Of a stretch of DNA of 64,000 nt, positions 7,664 through 15,913 are shown one piece after another (position 1 is the first letter of the stretch; each line of letters begins with the position of its first letter). A model generated the notes under the pieces. It saw only the letters and a list, made by a program, of their open reading frames with translations, was not told where the DNA came from and searched no databases. The stretch is taken from positions 1-64,000 of the forward strand of contig NZ_JBHMQT010000009.1 in NCBI RefSeq assembly GCF_042435035.1, in the 5' to 3' direction. Made by a program: the position numbers and the translations under genes. The DNA is from Sphaerimonospora cavernae (GTDB lineage Bacteria; Actinomycetota; Actinomycetes; Streptosporangiales; Streptosporangiaceae).

Positions 7664-9151
7664 GTGAGTGTGCCGGGTCCGGCCGCCGTCATCGTCCTCG
7701 CAGCGGGCGAGGGTACGCGGATGAAGTCGAAAACCCCCAAGGTCCTCCACGAGATCTGCGGTCGCGCGCTCGTGGACCACATGCTCGCAGCCTCACGCGG
7801 GCTCGCCCCGCAGCGGCTGATCGTGGTCGTCGGCCATGCCAGGCAGCAGGTGACGGCCCATCTGGCGGCCACGTCGCCGGACGCGCTGCCGGTCGTCCAG
7901 GAGAAACAGAACGGCACCGGCCATGCCGTACGGACCGTCCTGGAAGCGGTGGACCCGATCACCGGGACCGTCCTCGTGACGTACGGCGACACGCCGCTGC
8001 TGCGTACCGAGACGCTCGCCGCCCTGCTCGACCGGCACGGCAGCGAGGGCAACGCGGTCACGGTCCTCACCGCCGAGGTGCCCGATCCGAGCGGATACGG
8101 CCGGATCATCCGCGACGCGGACGGCGCTGTACTCGAGATCGTCGAGGACCGGGACGCCACTCCGGCGCAGCGGGCGATCCGGGAGATGAACTCCGGCGTC
8201 TACGCGTTCGACGGAGCGCTGCTGGCGGACGCCGTCCGCCGCGTCGGGGCCGCCAACGCCCAGGGCGAGGAGTACCTCACCGACGTGCTGTCCATCCTGA
8301 GGGAGGACGGGCACCGGGTCGGCGCCCACATCGCGGCGGACCACGTCGAGGTCGAGGGCGTCAACGACCGTGTGCAGCTCGCCTTCGCCCGTCGCGTGCT
8401 CGGCGAGCGCATCCTGCGGGCGCACATGCTGGCCGGGGTGACCATCGTCGACCCCGCCGCCACCTGGATCGACGCGGACGTGACGCTCGAGCCCGACGCG
8501 GTGATCCATCCCGGCACGCATCTCAGGGGTGCGACGAGGATCGGGTCCGGCGCCCAGGTGGGCCCGGACTGCACGCTCACCGACACCGTCGTCGGGGCCG
8601 ACGCGGTGGTGCGCAACGCGGTCTGCGACGGCGCCGAGATCGGGCCGGAGTCGTCCGTCGGCCCCTTCGCCTACCTGCGCCCGGGCACCGTGCTCGGCCG
8701 CAAGGGCAAGATCGGCACATATGTCGAGACCAAGAACGCGACGATCGGCGACGGATCGAAGGTTCCGCACCTGACCTATGTCGGGGACGCCACCATCGGC
8801 ACCGGTTCCAACATCGGGGCGGCCTGCGTCTTCGTGAACTATGACGGCGTCGCCAAGCATCACACCGTGGTGGGCGATCACGTGCGGGTGGGCAGCGACA
8901 ACATGCTGATCGCGCCCGTGACGATCGGTGACGGCGCCTACACCGCGGCCGGTTCGGTGATCACCGCGAATGTCCCGCCAGGGGCGATGGCGGTGGCACG
9001 CGGTCGGCAGCGCAATATTGAAGGGTGGGTGGCCGGCCGACGGGCCGGCACCGCCTCCGCGGCGGCCGCCCAGCGTGCCATCGCCGCCGAAAACGCGGCC
9101 GCCGAGAATGACGCGATCGCCGCCGAGGACGTGGAGGGCACGGCCGAGTAG
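7664..9151 (+). CDS. glmU: bifunctional GlcN-1-P acetyltransferase / GlcNAc-1-P uridyltransferase
   Basis: A 495-residue cytoplasmic enzyme making UDP-GlcNAc for peptidoglycan and surface glycans. The N-terminal uridyltransferase motif LAAGEGTRMKSKTPKVLH is at residues 12-29. From about residue 255 a left-handed beta-helix of hexapeptide repeats forms the acetyltransferase. The C terminus after about 465 is an Ala/Glu-rich tail. The start is a GTG with a GGGAGCTC region upstream. It heads the usual actinobacterial block glmU-prs-rplY-pth. Confidence 0.95.
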   Translation: MSVPGPAAVIVLAAGEGTRMKSKTPKVLHEICGRALVDHMLAASRGLAPQRLIVVVGHARQQVTAHLAATSPDALPVVQEKQNGTGHAVRTVLEAVDPITGTVLVTYGDTPLLRTETLAALLDRHGSEGNAVTVLTAEVPDPSGYGRIIRDADGAVLEIVEDRDATPAQRAIREMNSGVYAFDGALLADAVRRVGAANAQGEEYLTDVLSILREDGHRVGAHIAADHVEVEGVNDRVQLAFARRVLGERILRAHMLAGVTIVDPAATWIDADVTLEPDAVIHPGTHLRGATRIGSGAQVGPDCTLTDTVVGADAVVRNAVCDGAEIGPESSVGPFAYLRPGTVLGRKGKIGTYVETKNATIGDGSKVPHLTYVGDATIGTGSNIGAACVFVNYDGVAKHHTVVGDHVRVGSDNMLIAPVTIGDGAYTAAGSVITANVPPGAMAVARGRQRNIEGWVAGRRAGTASAAAAQRAIAAENAAAENDAIAAEDVEGTAE

Positions 9152-9383
9152 GGGAAACACGCCCTGGCACAGGGGACCCGTACGGTGGCTCGGCCGGATC
9201 GGCCGCGGGTGCCGTACGTAAGCGGAAACAGCGAAGAAGAGAACGAAAGACCGATGCGCGGACCCGAGCGCGCAGCCTCCGAACCCGGGGGCGGGAGGAC
9301 ACCGTGAGCTACCAGCGGGACCGCGCATGCGACCAGGCATGCGACCGGCCATGGAGGCAGGGTCGAAAGGTGAGGAGCACGGC

Positions 9384-10361
9384 ATGAGCGGCAAGAAGAC
9401 CACGGGAGAGCGGAACCTGATGTTCTTCTCCGGCCGTGCGTACCCGGAGTTGGCCGAGGAGATCGCGACCAATCTCGATATCGAGATCACCCCCACCGCG
9501 TTGCGGGATTTCGCCAACGGCGAGATCTACGTCCGCTATCTGGAGTCCGTTCGCGGATGCGACGCGTTCGTGTTGCAGAGCCACACTGCGCCGATCAACC
9601 AGTGGATCATGGAGCAGTTGATCATGGTGGACGCCCTCAAACGGGCGTCGGCCAAGCGGATCACTGTGATCATGCCGTTCTACGGCTACGCGCGGCAGGA
9701 CAAGAAGGGGCGTGGCCGTGAGCCGATCACGGCCCGCCTGATCGCGGACCTTTTCAAGGAGGCCGGCGCCGACCGGCTGATGTCGATCGACCTGCACACC
9801 TCCCAGATCCAGGGGTTCTTCGACGGTCCGGTCGACCACCTTTTCGCCCTTCCGGTGCTGCTCAACTATCTCCAGGGCAAACTCGACCCGGCGACCACGA
9901 CGATCGTCTCACCCGACACCGGCCGCGTGCGGCTGGCCGAGCGCTGGTCCGACACGCTGGGCACCCCGGTGGCGTTCATCCACAAGCGGCGCGACCTCGA
10001 CGTGGCCAACCAGGTGAAGGTGCACGAGGTGGTCGGCAAGGTCCGGGGCCGGACCTGCGTGCTGATCGACGACATGATCGACACCGGTGGCTCGATCTGC
10101 AAGGCGGCGGACGCGCTCTATGAGCACGGCGCGACCGATGTGATCGCCGCGGCGACGCACGCGGTGTTCTCCGACCCCGCCGTGGACCGTCTGAAGAATT
10201 CGCGGATCTCCGAGGTGGTCGTCACCAACACGCTGCCGATCCCGGAGGAGAAGAGGTTCGACAGCCTCACGGTCCTGTCGATCGCCCCGCTGATCGCTCG
10301 AGCCATCGAGCAGGTGTTCACCGACGGCTCCGTCACCAGCCTGTTCGAGGGCGACAGCTGA
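9384..10361 (+). CDS. prs: ribose-phosphate pyrophosphokinase
   Basis: A 325-residue enzyme making PRPP from ribose-5-phosphate and ATP for nucleotide, His and Trp synthesis. The PRPP-binding loop VLIDDMIDTGGSICKA and the flexible loop YGYARQDKKGRGREPI are intact. An in-frame ATG 57 bp upstream exists, but the ATG at 9384 is preceded by GGTGAGGAG at proper spacing and begins MSGKKTTGERN as expected for the family. It is co-directional with glmU and rplY. Confidence 0.95.
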   Translation: MSGKKTTGERNLMFFSGRAYPELAEEIATNLDIEITPTALRDFANGEIYVRYLESVRGCDAFVLQSHTAPINQWIMEQLIMVDALKRASAKRITVIMPFYGYARQDKKGRGREPITARLIADLFKEAGADRLMSIDLHTSQIQGFFDGPVDHLFALPVLLNYLQGKLDPATTTIVSPDTGRVRLAERWSDTLGTPVAFIHKRRDLDVANQVKVHEVVGKVRGRTCVLIDDMIDTGGSICKAADALYEHGATDVIAAATHAVFSDPAVDRLKNSRISEVVVTNTLPIPEEKRFDSLTVLSIAPLIARAIEQVFTDGSVTSLFEGDS

Positions 10362-10470
10362 CCGACGCGGCCGCGGTAAGGTAGTGGGGTTGCGCTCGTA
10401 ACGCCTTCCGCTAGGGCGGGTGAGGGGGAGCGCACATCCATCCGTCGAGTTCATCCCTAGGAGATGTGCT

Positions 10471-11055
10471 GTGGCTGACGTCGTCATTTCCGTCGAACCG
10501 CGCAACGAGTTCGGCAAGGGCGCCGCGCGCAAGATCCGTCGCGCCCACAAGGTTCCCGCTGTGCTGTACGGCCACGGCACCGAGCCGCGGCACCTGACCC
10601 TGCCGGGTCACGAGCTGCTGCTCGCGCTGCGCACGCCGAACGTGCTGATCCACCTCCAGGGTGAGGGCGTCGACGAGATCGCGCTGCCCAAGGGCGTCCA
10701 GCGCGACCCGATCAAGGGCTTCCTCGAGCACATCGACCTGCTCCTGGTCAAGCGGGGCGAGAAGGTCACCGTCGAGATCCCGGTCACGGTCACGGGCGAC
10801 CCGATCGGCAGCGCGATCGTCGACCAGCAGCTCGTCACGCTCGCCGTCGAGGCCGAGGCGACCGACATCCCGACCGGCGTCGAGGTGGACGTCGCCGGCA
10901 AGGACGTCGGCTTCGTCGTCAACGCGGGCGACATCACGCTGCCGCAGGGCGCCACGCTGGTCGACGACCCCGAGGCGCTGGTGCTGCACGTGATCGCCGC
11001 GCCGGCCGCCGCCCTGCCGGAGGCCGCCGAGGGCGAGGCCGCGGCCGCCGAGTAA
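10471..11055 (+). CDS. rplY: 50S ribosomal protein L25 / general stress protein Ctc
   Basis: A 194-residue long-form L25 (Ctc type) that binds 5S rRNA. The N-terminal L25 domain begins with NEFGKGAARKIRR and contains VPAVLYGHG. The C-terminal Ctc domain follows, ending in an Ala/Glu-rich tail. The GTG at 10471 follows the ribosome site TAGGAGATG; the open frame extends upstream but that part looks non-coding. A strong terminator lies 47-85 bp downstream. Confidence 0.92.
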   Translation: MADVVISVEPRNEFGKGAARKIRRAHKVPAVLYGHGTEPRHLTLPGHELLLALRTPNVLIHLQGEGVDEIALPKGVQRDPIKGFLEHIDLLLVKRGEKVTVEIPVTVTGDPIGSAIVDQQLVTLAVEAEATDIPTGVEVDVAGKDVGFVVNAGDITLPQGATLVDDPEALVLHVIAAPAAALPEAAEGEAAAAE

Positions 11056-11101
11056 CGGCCGGGCAACGTACGAATCGACCGCCGCTATGACGGTCGAGTG
11101 A

Positions 11102-11140
11102 GAGAGTCCTCCACGGGATCGCCTGTGGAGGACTTCTCTG
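11102..11140 (+). terminator. intrinsic terminator after rplY
   Basis: AGTCCTCCAC (11105-11114) pairs perfectly with GTGGAGGACT (11125-11134), loop of 10 bases, followed by TCTCTGTTGT. It separates rplY from pth. Confidence 0.75.
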
Positions 11141-11173
11141 TTGTGATGACCAGACCTGTCTGAGGAGACGGCG

Positions 11174-11797
11174 ATGCTTTCCCGCGGCAATGGAGTCGCC
11201 GAACGGCGGTGGTTGATCGTCGGCCTGGGCAACCCGGGGCCGGAGTACGCCGGAAACCGGCACAACGTGGGTTTCATGGTGCTGGACGAACTCGCCTCCC
11301 GGGTCGGCGGGCGGTTCAAGGCGCACCGGTCGCGGGCGGAGATCGTCGAGGGCAGGCTGGCGGGCACGCCGGTCGTCCTGGTGAAGCCGCTGTCGTTCAT
11401 GAACCTCTCCGGCGGCCCGGTCAAGGCGCTCGCCGACTTCTTCAAGGTCACGCCGGACAGCGTGATCGTGGTGCACGACGAGCTGGACATTCCGTACGGC
11501 GCGCTGCGCACGAAGGCGGGCGGCGGCGACAACGGCCACAACGGGCTGAAGTCGATCACCAAGACCCTGGGTACCCGCGACTACCTGCGGATCCGCTTCG
11601 GCATCGGGCGGCCTCCCGGGCGGATGGACCCGGCGACCTTCGTGCTGCGGGACTTCGCCACGGTGGAGCGCAAGGATCTGCCGTTCCTGGTCGACCGCGC
11701 GGCCGACATGGCGGAGTCGCTGCTCACCGCCGGTGTCGAGGCCACCCAGAACAAGTTCCACGCGGCGGACCTCAACCCGGCGAAGCCGCCACGCTGA
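11174..11797 (+). CDS. pth: peptidyl-tRNA hydrolase
   Basis: A 207-residue enzyme that releases peptides from dropped-off peptidyl-tRNA. The signatures VGLGNPGPEYAGNRHNVGF, with the catalytic His, VKPLSFMNLSG and VVHDELDIPYG, and GGDNGHNGLKS are all present. The length is normal. The start ATG follows GAGGAGACGGCG. Confidence 0.95.
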   Translation: MLSRGNGVAERRWLIVGLGNPGPEYAGNRHNVGFMVLDELASRVGGRFKAHRSRAEIVEGRLAGTPVVLVKPLSFMNLSGGPVKALADFFKVTPDSVIVVHDELDIPYGALRTKAGGGDNGHNGLKSITKTLGTRDYLRIRFGIGRPPGRMDPATFVLRDFATVERKDLPFLVDRAADMAESLLTAGVEATQNKFHAADLNPAKPPR

Positions 11798-11873
11798 AGC
11801 CGCCCCCCTGAAGACTGCCCGCTGTGTGAGCGGCGGAGTACACGCCGGAGCTGTCATCCACAATGACGACCTT

Positions 11874-11893
11874 GGGTGATTCTATAATCACCC
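11874..11893 (+). promoter_or_regulatory. TATAAT promoter embedded in an inverted repeat
   Basis: GGGTGATT and AATCACCC are perfect 8-bp arms around CTAT. The -10 hexamer TATAAT (11883-11888) is formed by the centre and right arm, so a dimeric repressor on the palindrome would block the promoter. The phosphoglycosyl transferase start at 11932 lies about 37 bp downstream of the predicted transcript start. No strong -35 box is visible. Confidence 0.5.
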
Positions 11894-11931
11894 TTGGTAG
11901 TCGAGTTGCGATCAGCAGCCTGGAGGCACGC

Positions 11932-12657
11932 GTGCTGGACGGTGAGATGCCCCCGGCGAGCACCGGCAGTGAGTCGTTCACCGGCGGGTCGCCGCCCTCC
12001 ATGCGGCCATCCGAGGTTCGACCCTCCGGGGCTGCACCATCCGGGCCGACGCGTGCGCGACGCCTCGGCAAGGCCTGCTTCGACCGGATGGTCGCCGCCG
12101 TCGCGCTGATCGTCCTGAGCCCGGTCATGGCCGCGATCGCCGTGGCCGTACGGCTCACCAGCCGCGGGCCGGCGCTGGTCGGTCGGCGACGGATCGGCAG
12201 GGACGGCGCGGAGTTCACGCTCCTGAGGTTCCGTACGACACGGCAGGGCGCGCAGGACCGGAGGGTCGAGCTCCTCGGAGATCTCGTCAGCGACCGGCAC
12301 GGTCCACTTCTAAAGATCGGGCGGGATCCGAGGGTGACGCCGCTCGGCGTCCGGCTGAGACGGCGTTCGCTCGACGAGCTCCCCCAACTGATCAACGTGC
12401 TGCGCGGTGACATGTCCCTGGTCGGCCCGCGCCCCATGCCGCCGGAGGAGGTCGAGCGGTACGGCGACCACGCGCGCGGGCGGCTGGTGGTCCGGCCGGG
12501 GATGACCGGGCCGTGGCAGGTTGACGGCGGTGCCGACCTGTCGTGGGAGGAATCGGTACGGTTGGACCTGCGTTATGTCGAGAACTGGTCTGTGATGTTG
12601 GATCTGCGGATCCTGTGGAAGACATGGTCCACGGTGGCCCGCCGGGCGGGAGCGTAG
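11932..12657 (+). CDS. undecaprenyl-phosphate phosphoglycosyl transferase (bacterial sugar transferase)
   Basis: A 241-residue monotopic phosphoglycosyl transferase of the WcaJ/PssY type that loads the first sugar phosphate on the lipid carrier for a surface glycan. After a Pro/Ser-rich N terminus come the re-entrant membrane helix (FDRMVAAVALIVLSPVMAA), RLTSRGPALVGRRRIGRDG, the catalytic Asp-Glu in RRSLDELPQLINVL and GDMSLVGPRP. The GTG at 11932 has GGAGG at 11922-11926; an ATG 69 bp upstream lies before the predicted promoter and is less likely. cysQ follows after 3 bp, linking glycan initiation with sulfate activation. Confidence 0.82.
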   Translation: MLDGEMPPASTGSESFTGGSPPSMRPSEVRPSGAAPSGPTRARRLGKACFDRMVAAVALIVLSPVMAAIAVAVRLTSRGPALVGRRRIGRDGAEFTLLRFRTTRQGAQDRRVELLGDLVSDRHGPLLKIGRDPRVTPLGVRLRRRSLDELPQLINVLRGDMSLVGPRPMPPEEVERYGDHARGRLVVRPGMTGPWQVDGGADLSWEESVRLDLRYVENWSVMLDLRILWKTWSTVARRAGA

Positions 12658-12660
12658 CTG

Positions 12661-13449
12661 ATGACGATCCGGGACGACCATTCCCTCGCCGGTGACCTGG
12701 CCACCGAGGCGGGGGAGCGACTCCTCGAGCTCCGCGCCCGTCACGGGTTCGAGGATCGGCGGGCCCTGCGGGACGCCGGGGATCGCGCCGCGCACGTCTT
12801 CCTCACCGAGGCCCTGGCGCGCCTGCGGCCCGGCGACGCGGTGCTGTCGGAGGAGGCGACCCGCGAGGAGCGGGCCGATCCCCGGCGGCTGTCCGCCCGG
12901 CGGGTGTGGATCGTCGATCCTCTCGACGGCACCCGCGAGTTCGGCGAGGCCGGCCGGTCCGACTGGGCCGTGCACGTCGCCCTGTGGGAGGACGGGAGGC
13001 TGGCCGCGGGCGCCGTCGCGCTCCCGGCTCAGGGCCGTACGCTCACGACGGCGAAACCGCCCGTCCTGCCGGAGCCGGCGGGACGGTTCCGCATCGCGGT
13101 CAGCCGCAGCCGGCCTGCCGAGTTCCTTCCGGAGCTGGCCGATCAAGTGGGCGCGGAGCTCGTACCGATCGGATCCGCCGGAGGTAAGATCGCCGCGGTG
13201 CTGAGCGGCGAGGCCGAGGCGTACGTCCACGCGGGCGGGCAGTACGAGTGGGACTCGGCGGCTCCGGTGGCGGTGGCGCTCGCGGCGGGGGCCCACGCGA
13301 GCAGGATCGATGGCACAACGCTGACCTACAACCGGGCGGACCCGTGGCTCCCGGATATCCTGGTCTCCCTACCGGATCTGGCGACAACCCTGCTCGCCGG
13401 AATCCGTGACCTGCAGTCTCCCCTAAGGAAGCCACATGCTTCAGCGTGA
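12661..13449 (+). CDS. cysQ: 3'(2'),5'-bisphosphate nucleotidase / PAP phosphatase
   Basis: A 262-residue member of the inositol-monophosphatase superfamily. Metal-binding motifs are LSEE (62-65), DPLDGTREF (86-94) and EWDSAAP (196-202). In sulfate pathways it degrades PAP, the inhibitory by-product of sulfotransferases, or trims PAPS. It lies 3 bp after the phosphoglycosyl transferase gene and its end overlaps the cysD start by 14 bp, indicating one operon. Confidence 0.85.
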   Translation: MTIRDDHSLAGDLATEAGERLLELRARHGFEDRRALRDAGDRAAHVFLTEALARLRPGDAVLSEEATREERADPRRLSARRVWIVDPLDGTREFGEAGRSDWAVHVALWEDGRLAAGAVALPAQGRTLTTAKPPVLPEPAGRFRIAVSRSRPAEFLPELADQVGAELVPIGSAGGKIAAVLSGEAEAYVHAGGQYEWDSAAPVAVALAAGAHASRIDGTTLTYNRADPWLPDILVSLPDLATTLLAGIRDLQSPLRKPHASA

Positions 13450-14350
13450 CTACACGACGTCGCAGCTCGACGTGCTCGAAGCCGAGGCGATCCACATCAT
13501 GCGTGAGGTCGCGGCGGAGTTCGAACGGCCGTGTCTGCTCTTCTCGGGCGGCAAGGACTCGATCGTGATGCTGCGGGTCGCGGAGAAGGCGTTCTGGCCC
13601 GCCCCCATCCCGTTCCCCCTCATGCACGTGGACACCGGCCACAACTTCCCCGAAGTGATCGAGTTCAGGGACCGGCGGGTGGCCGAGCTGGGCGCGCGCC
13701 TCGTCGTCGCCTCGGTTCAGGCGTCCATCGACACGGGCCGGGTGGTCGAGCAGACCGGGCGGCGGGCCTCCCGCAACCGGCTGCAGACCACCACGCTGCT
13801 CGACGGGATCGAGGACAACCGGTTCGACGCGGTGTTCGGCGGCGGCAGGCGCGACGAGGAGAAGGCCCGGGCCAAGGAGCGGGTGTTCTCCTTCCGAGAC
13901 GAGTTCGGCCAGTGGGACCCCAAGAACCAGCGGCCCGAGCTGTGGAACCTCTACAACACCCGGATTCGCGCGGGCGAGCACATCAGGGTGTTCCCGCTGT
14001 CCAACTGGACCGAGCTGGACGTGTGGCACTACATCCGGCGGGAGGGCGTGGAGATCCCGTCGATCTACTACGCGCACACCCGGAAGGTCTTCGAGCGCGA
14101 CGGCATGCTGCTCGCCGACGCGACCGTGGTCCAGCGGGGCGACGACGAGCCCGTCTTCGAGGCCATGGTCCGCTATCGCACGGTGGGCGACATGACCTGC
14201 ACCGGAGCCGTGGAGTCCACCGCCACGACGGTGGACCAGATCATCGACGAGATCGCCGCCACCCGGATCACCGAGCGCGGCGCCACCCGGGCCGACGACC
14301 GGGCCTCCGAGGCCGCGATGGAAGACCGCAAGAAGGAAGGCTACTTCTGA
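13436..14350 (+). CDS. cysD: sulfate adenylyltransferase subunit 2
   Basis: A 304-residue catalytic subunit of ATP sulfurylase, of the PP-loop ATP pyrophosphatase fold. The PP-loop SGGKDS is at residues 37-42; FGGGRRDEEKARAKER and the C-terminal GDMTCTGAVES are typical. It forms APS from sulfate and ATP with the GTPase CysN. The ATG lies inside the end of cysQ. The stop codon overlaps the ATG of a 32-codon ORF. Confidence 0.94.
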   Translation: MLQRDYTTSQLDVLEAEAIHIMREVAAEFERPCLLFSGGKDSIVMLRVAEKAFWPAPIPFPLMHVDTGHNFPEVIEFRDRRVAELGARLVVASVQASIDTGRVVEQTGRRASRNRLQTTTLLDGIEDNRFDAVFGGGRRDEEKARAKERVFSFRDEFGQWDPKNQRPELWNLYNTRIRAGEHIRVFPLSNWTELDVWHYIRREGVEIPSIYYAHTRKVFERDGMLLADATVVQRGDDEPVFEAMVRYRTVGDMTCTGAVESTATTVDQIIDEIAATRITERGATRADDRASEAAMEDRKKEGYF

Positions 14351-14448
14351 TGCGCCTTCCCACGGCCCGCGGCGCGTTCACGCGCGCGGGTGATCTTCCG
14401 GGTGAGAGCCGTACGACCTTCGCCAGAGTTGGAGTAGCGGGAGAGTAA
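14350..14448 (+). CDS. 32-residue ORF wedged between cysD and cysN
   Basis: The cysD stop overlaps this ATG as TGATG, and its own TAA overlaps the cysN ATG as TAATG, so it exactly fills the gap with coupled starts on both sides. The peptide is basic (MRLPTARGAFTRAGDLPGES, then 12 more residues) with no recognisable domain. It could be a real microprotein, a translational-coupling leader for cysN, or chance in a GC-rich gap. GGAGAG near 14440 would serve cysN. Confidence 0.4.
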   Translation: MRLPTARGAFTRAGDLPGESRTTFARVGVAGE

Positions 14449-15710
14449 TGGACATCCTTCGTTTCGCGACGGCGGGAAGTGTCGACGACGGCAAGTCCAC
14501 GCTGATCGGACGGCTGCTCTTCGACTCCAAGGCGATCTTCGAGGACCAGTTGGAGGCTGTGGAGCGCACCTCGCGCGACCGCGGCACCGAATACACCGAT
14601 CTGTCCCTGCTGACCGACGGCCTGCGTGCCGAACGGGAGCAGGGCATCACGATCGACGTCGCCTACCGCTACTTCGCCACCCCCCGGCGGAAGTTCATCA
14701 TCGCCGACACCCCGGGTCATATCCAGTACACCCGGAACATGGTGACCGGCGCCTCGACGGCCGACCTGGCGATCATCCTGATCGACGCGCGCAAGGGCGT
14801 GCTGGAGCAGTCGCGGCGGCACGCGTTCCTCGCGACGCTGCTGCGGGTGCCGCATCTCGTGCTCGCGGTGAACAAGATGGACCTGGTCGACTACTCCGAG
14901 GAGCGGTTCGAGGAGATCCGTGAGGAGTTCACCGCGTTCGCGTCGAAGCTGAACGCGACGGACCTCACGTTCGTTCCGATCTCCGCGCTGCACGGCGACA
15001 ACGTGGTCGCCCGTTCGGAGAACATGCCGTGGTACGGCGGCTCCTCGCTGCTCCACCACCTGGAGAACGTGCACATCGCCTCCGACCGCAACCTGGTCGA
15101 CGTGCGGTTCCCGGTGCAGTACGTCATCCGGCCGCACAGCGCCACCAGCCAGGAACTGCACGACTACCGCGGGTACGCCGGGCAGGTCGCCGGGGGGGTG
15201 CTCAAGGCCGGCGACGAGGTCATGCACCTGCCGTCGGGGCTCACCACCACGATCAAGGCGATCGACACGTTCGAGGGCCAGGTGGAGGAGGCGTTCTCCC
15301 CCATGTCGGTCACGCTCCGGCTGGACGACGACATCGACATCTCGCGCGGCGACATGATCTGCCGGCCGAACAACCAGCCGAAGGCCGTCCAGGAGATCGA
15401 GGCGATGATCTGCTGGATGGCCGACGGCCTCAAGCTGCAGCCGAGGACCAAGCTCGTGATCAAGCACACCACGCGTACGGCCCGGGCCCTGGTCAGGGAC
15501 CTGCACTATCGGCTCGACGTCAACACCCTGCACCGGGACGAGACGGCGGCCTCGCTCGGCCTCAACGAGATCGGCCGGGTGTCGCTGCGCACGACCCAGC
15601 CGCTTTTCGTGGACGAGTACGCGCGCAACCGCCTCACCGGCGGGTTCATCCTGATCGACGAGGCCACCAACGGCACGGTCGGCGCCGGAATGATCATCGA
15701 CTCGCACTGA
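14448..15710 (+). CDS. cysN: sulfate adenylyltransferase subunit 1, GTPase
   Basis: A 420-residue EF-Tu-like GTPase that drives APS formation by CysD. G1 AGSVDDGKST is at residues 9-18, G3 DTPGH near 87-91 and G4 NKMD near 142-145. The two beta-barrel domains follow. It ends without a fused APS kinase domain, unlike CysNC proteins; an APS kinase is encoded separately at 41597-42847. A hairpin follows the gene. Confidence 0.94.
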   Translation: MDILRFATAGSVDDGKSTLIGRLLFDSKAIFEDQLEAVERTSRDRGTEYTDLSLLTDGLRAEREQGITIDVAYRYFATPRRKFIIADTPGHIQYTRNMVTGASTADLAIILIDARKGVLEQSRRHAFLATLLRVPHLVLAVNKMDLVDYSEERFEEIREEFTAFASKLNATDLTFVPISALHGDNVVARSENMPWYGGSSLLHHLENVHIASDRNLVDVRFPVQYVIRPHSATSQELHDYRGYAGQVAGGVLKAGDEVMHLPSGLTTTIKAIDTFEGQVEEAFSPMSVTLRLDDDIDISRGDMICRPNNQPKAVQEIEAMICWMADGLKLQPRTKLVIKHTTRTARALVRDLHYRLDVNTLHRDETAASLGLNEIGRVSLRTTQPLFVDEYARNRLTGGFILIDEATNGTVGAGMIIDSH

Positions 15711-15720
15711 GGTTCTCGAA

Positions 15721-15759
15721 GGGGGACGGGCGGGAACGCCGGAGCACCCGCCCATCCCC
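15721..15759 (+). terminator. probable terminator after cysN
   Basis: GGGGGACGGGCGGG pairs with CCCGCCCATCCCC with one mismatch, loop of about 12 bases. No T-run follows. The sulfotransferase 150 bp further on then needs its own promoter, in the AT-richer stretch 15775-15900. Confidence 0.5.
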
Positions 15760-15913
15760 ACGTTCACGTCTCGAATGACAAACCTGAAATTACACGTGCG
15801 ACGTCTGGGTACGGAGATCCCCAGAGCCGAGTAGATCATCGGAGCAACCTCGATCCGGCGGTAACACCCCGCGTTAGGTTCATCGCGTTTCGTATCGATA
15901 ACGTGGAGGACCA

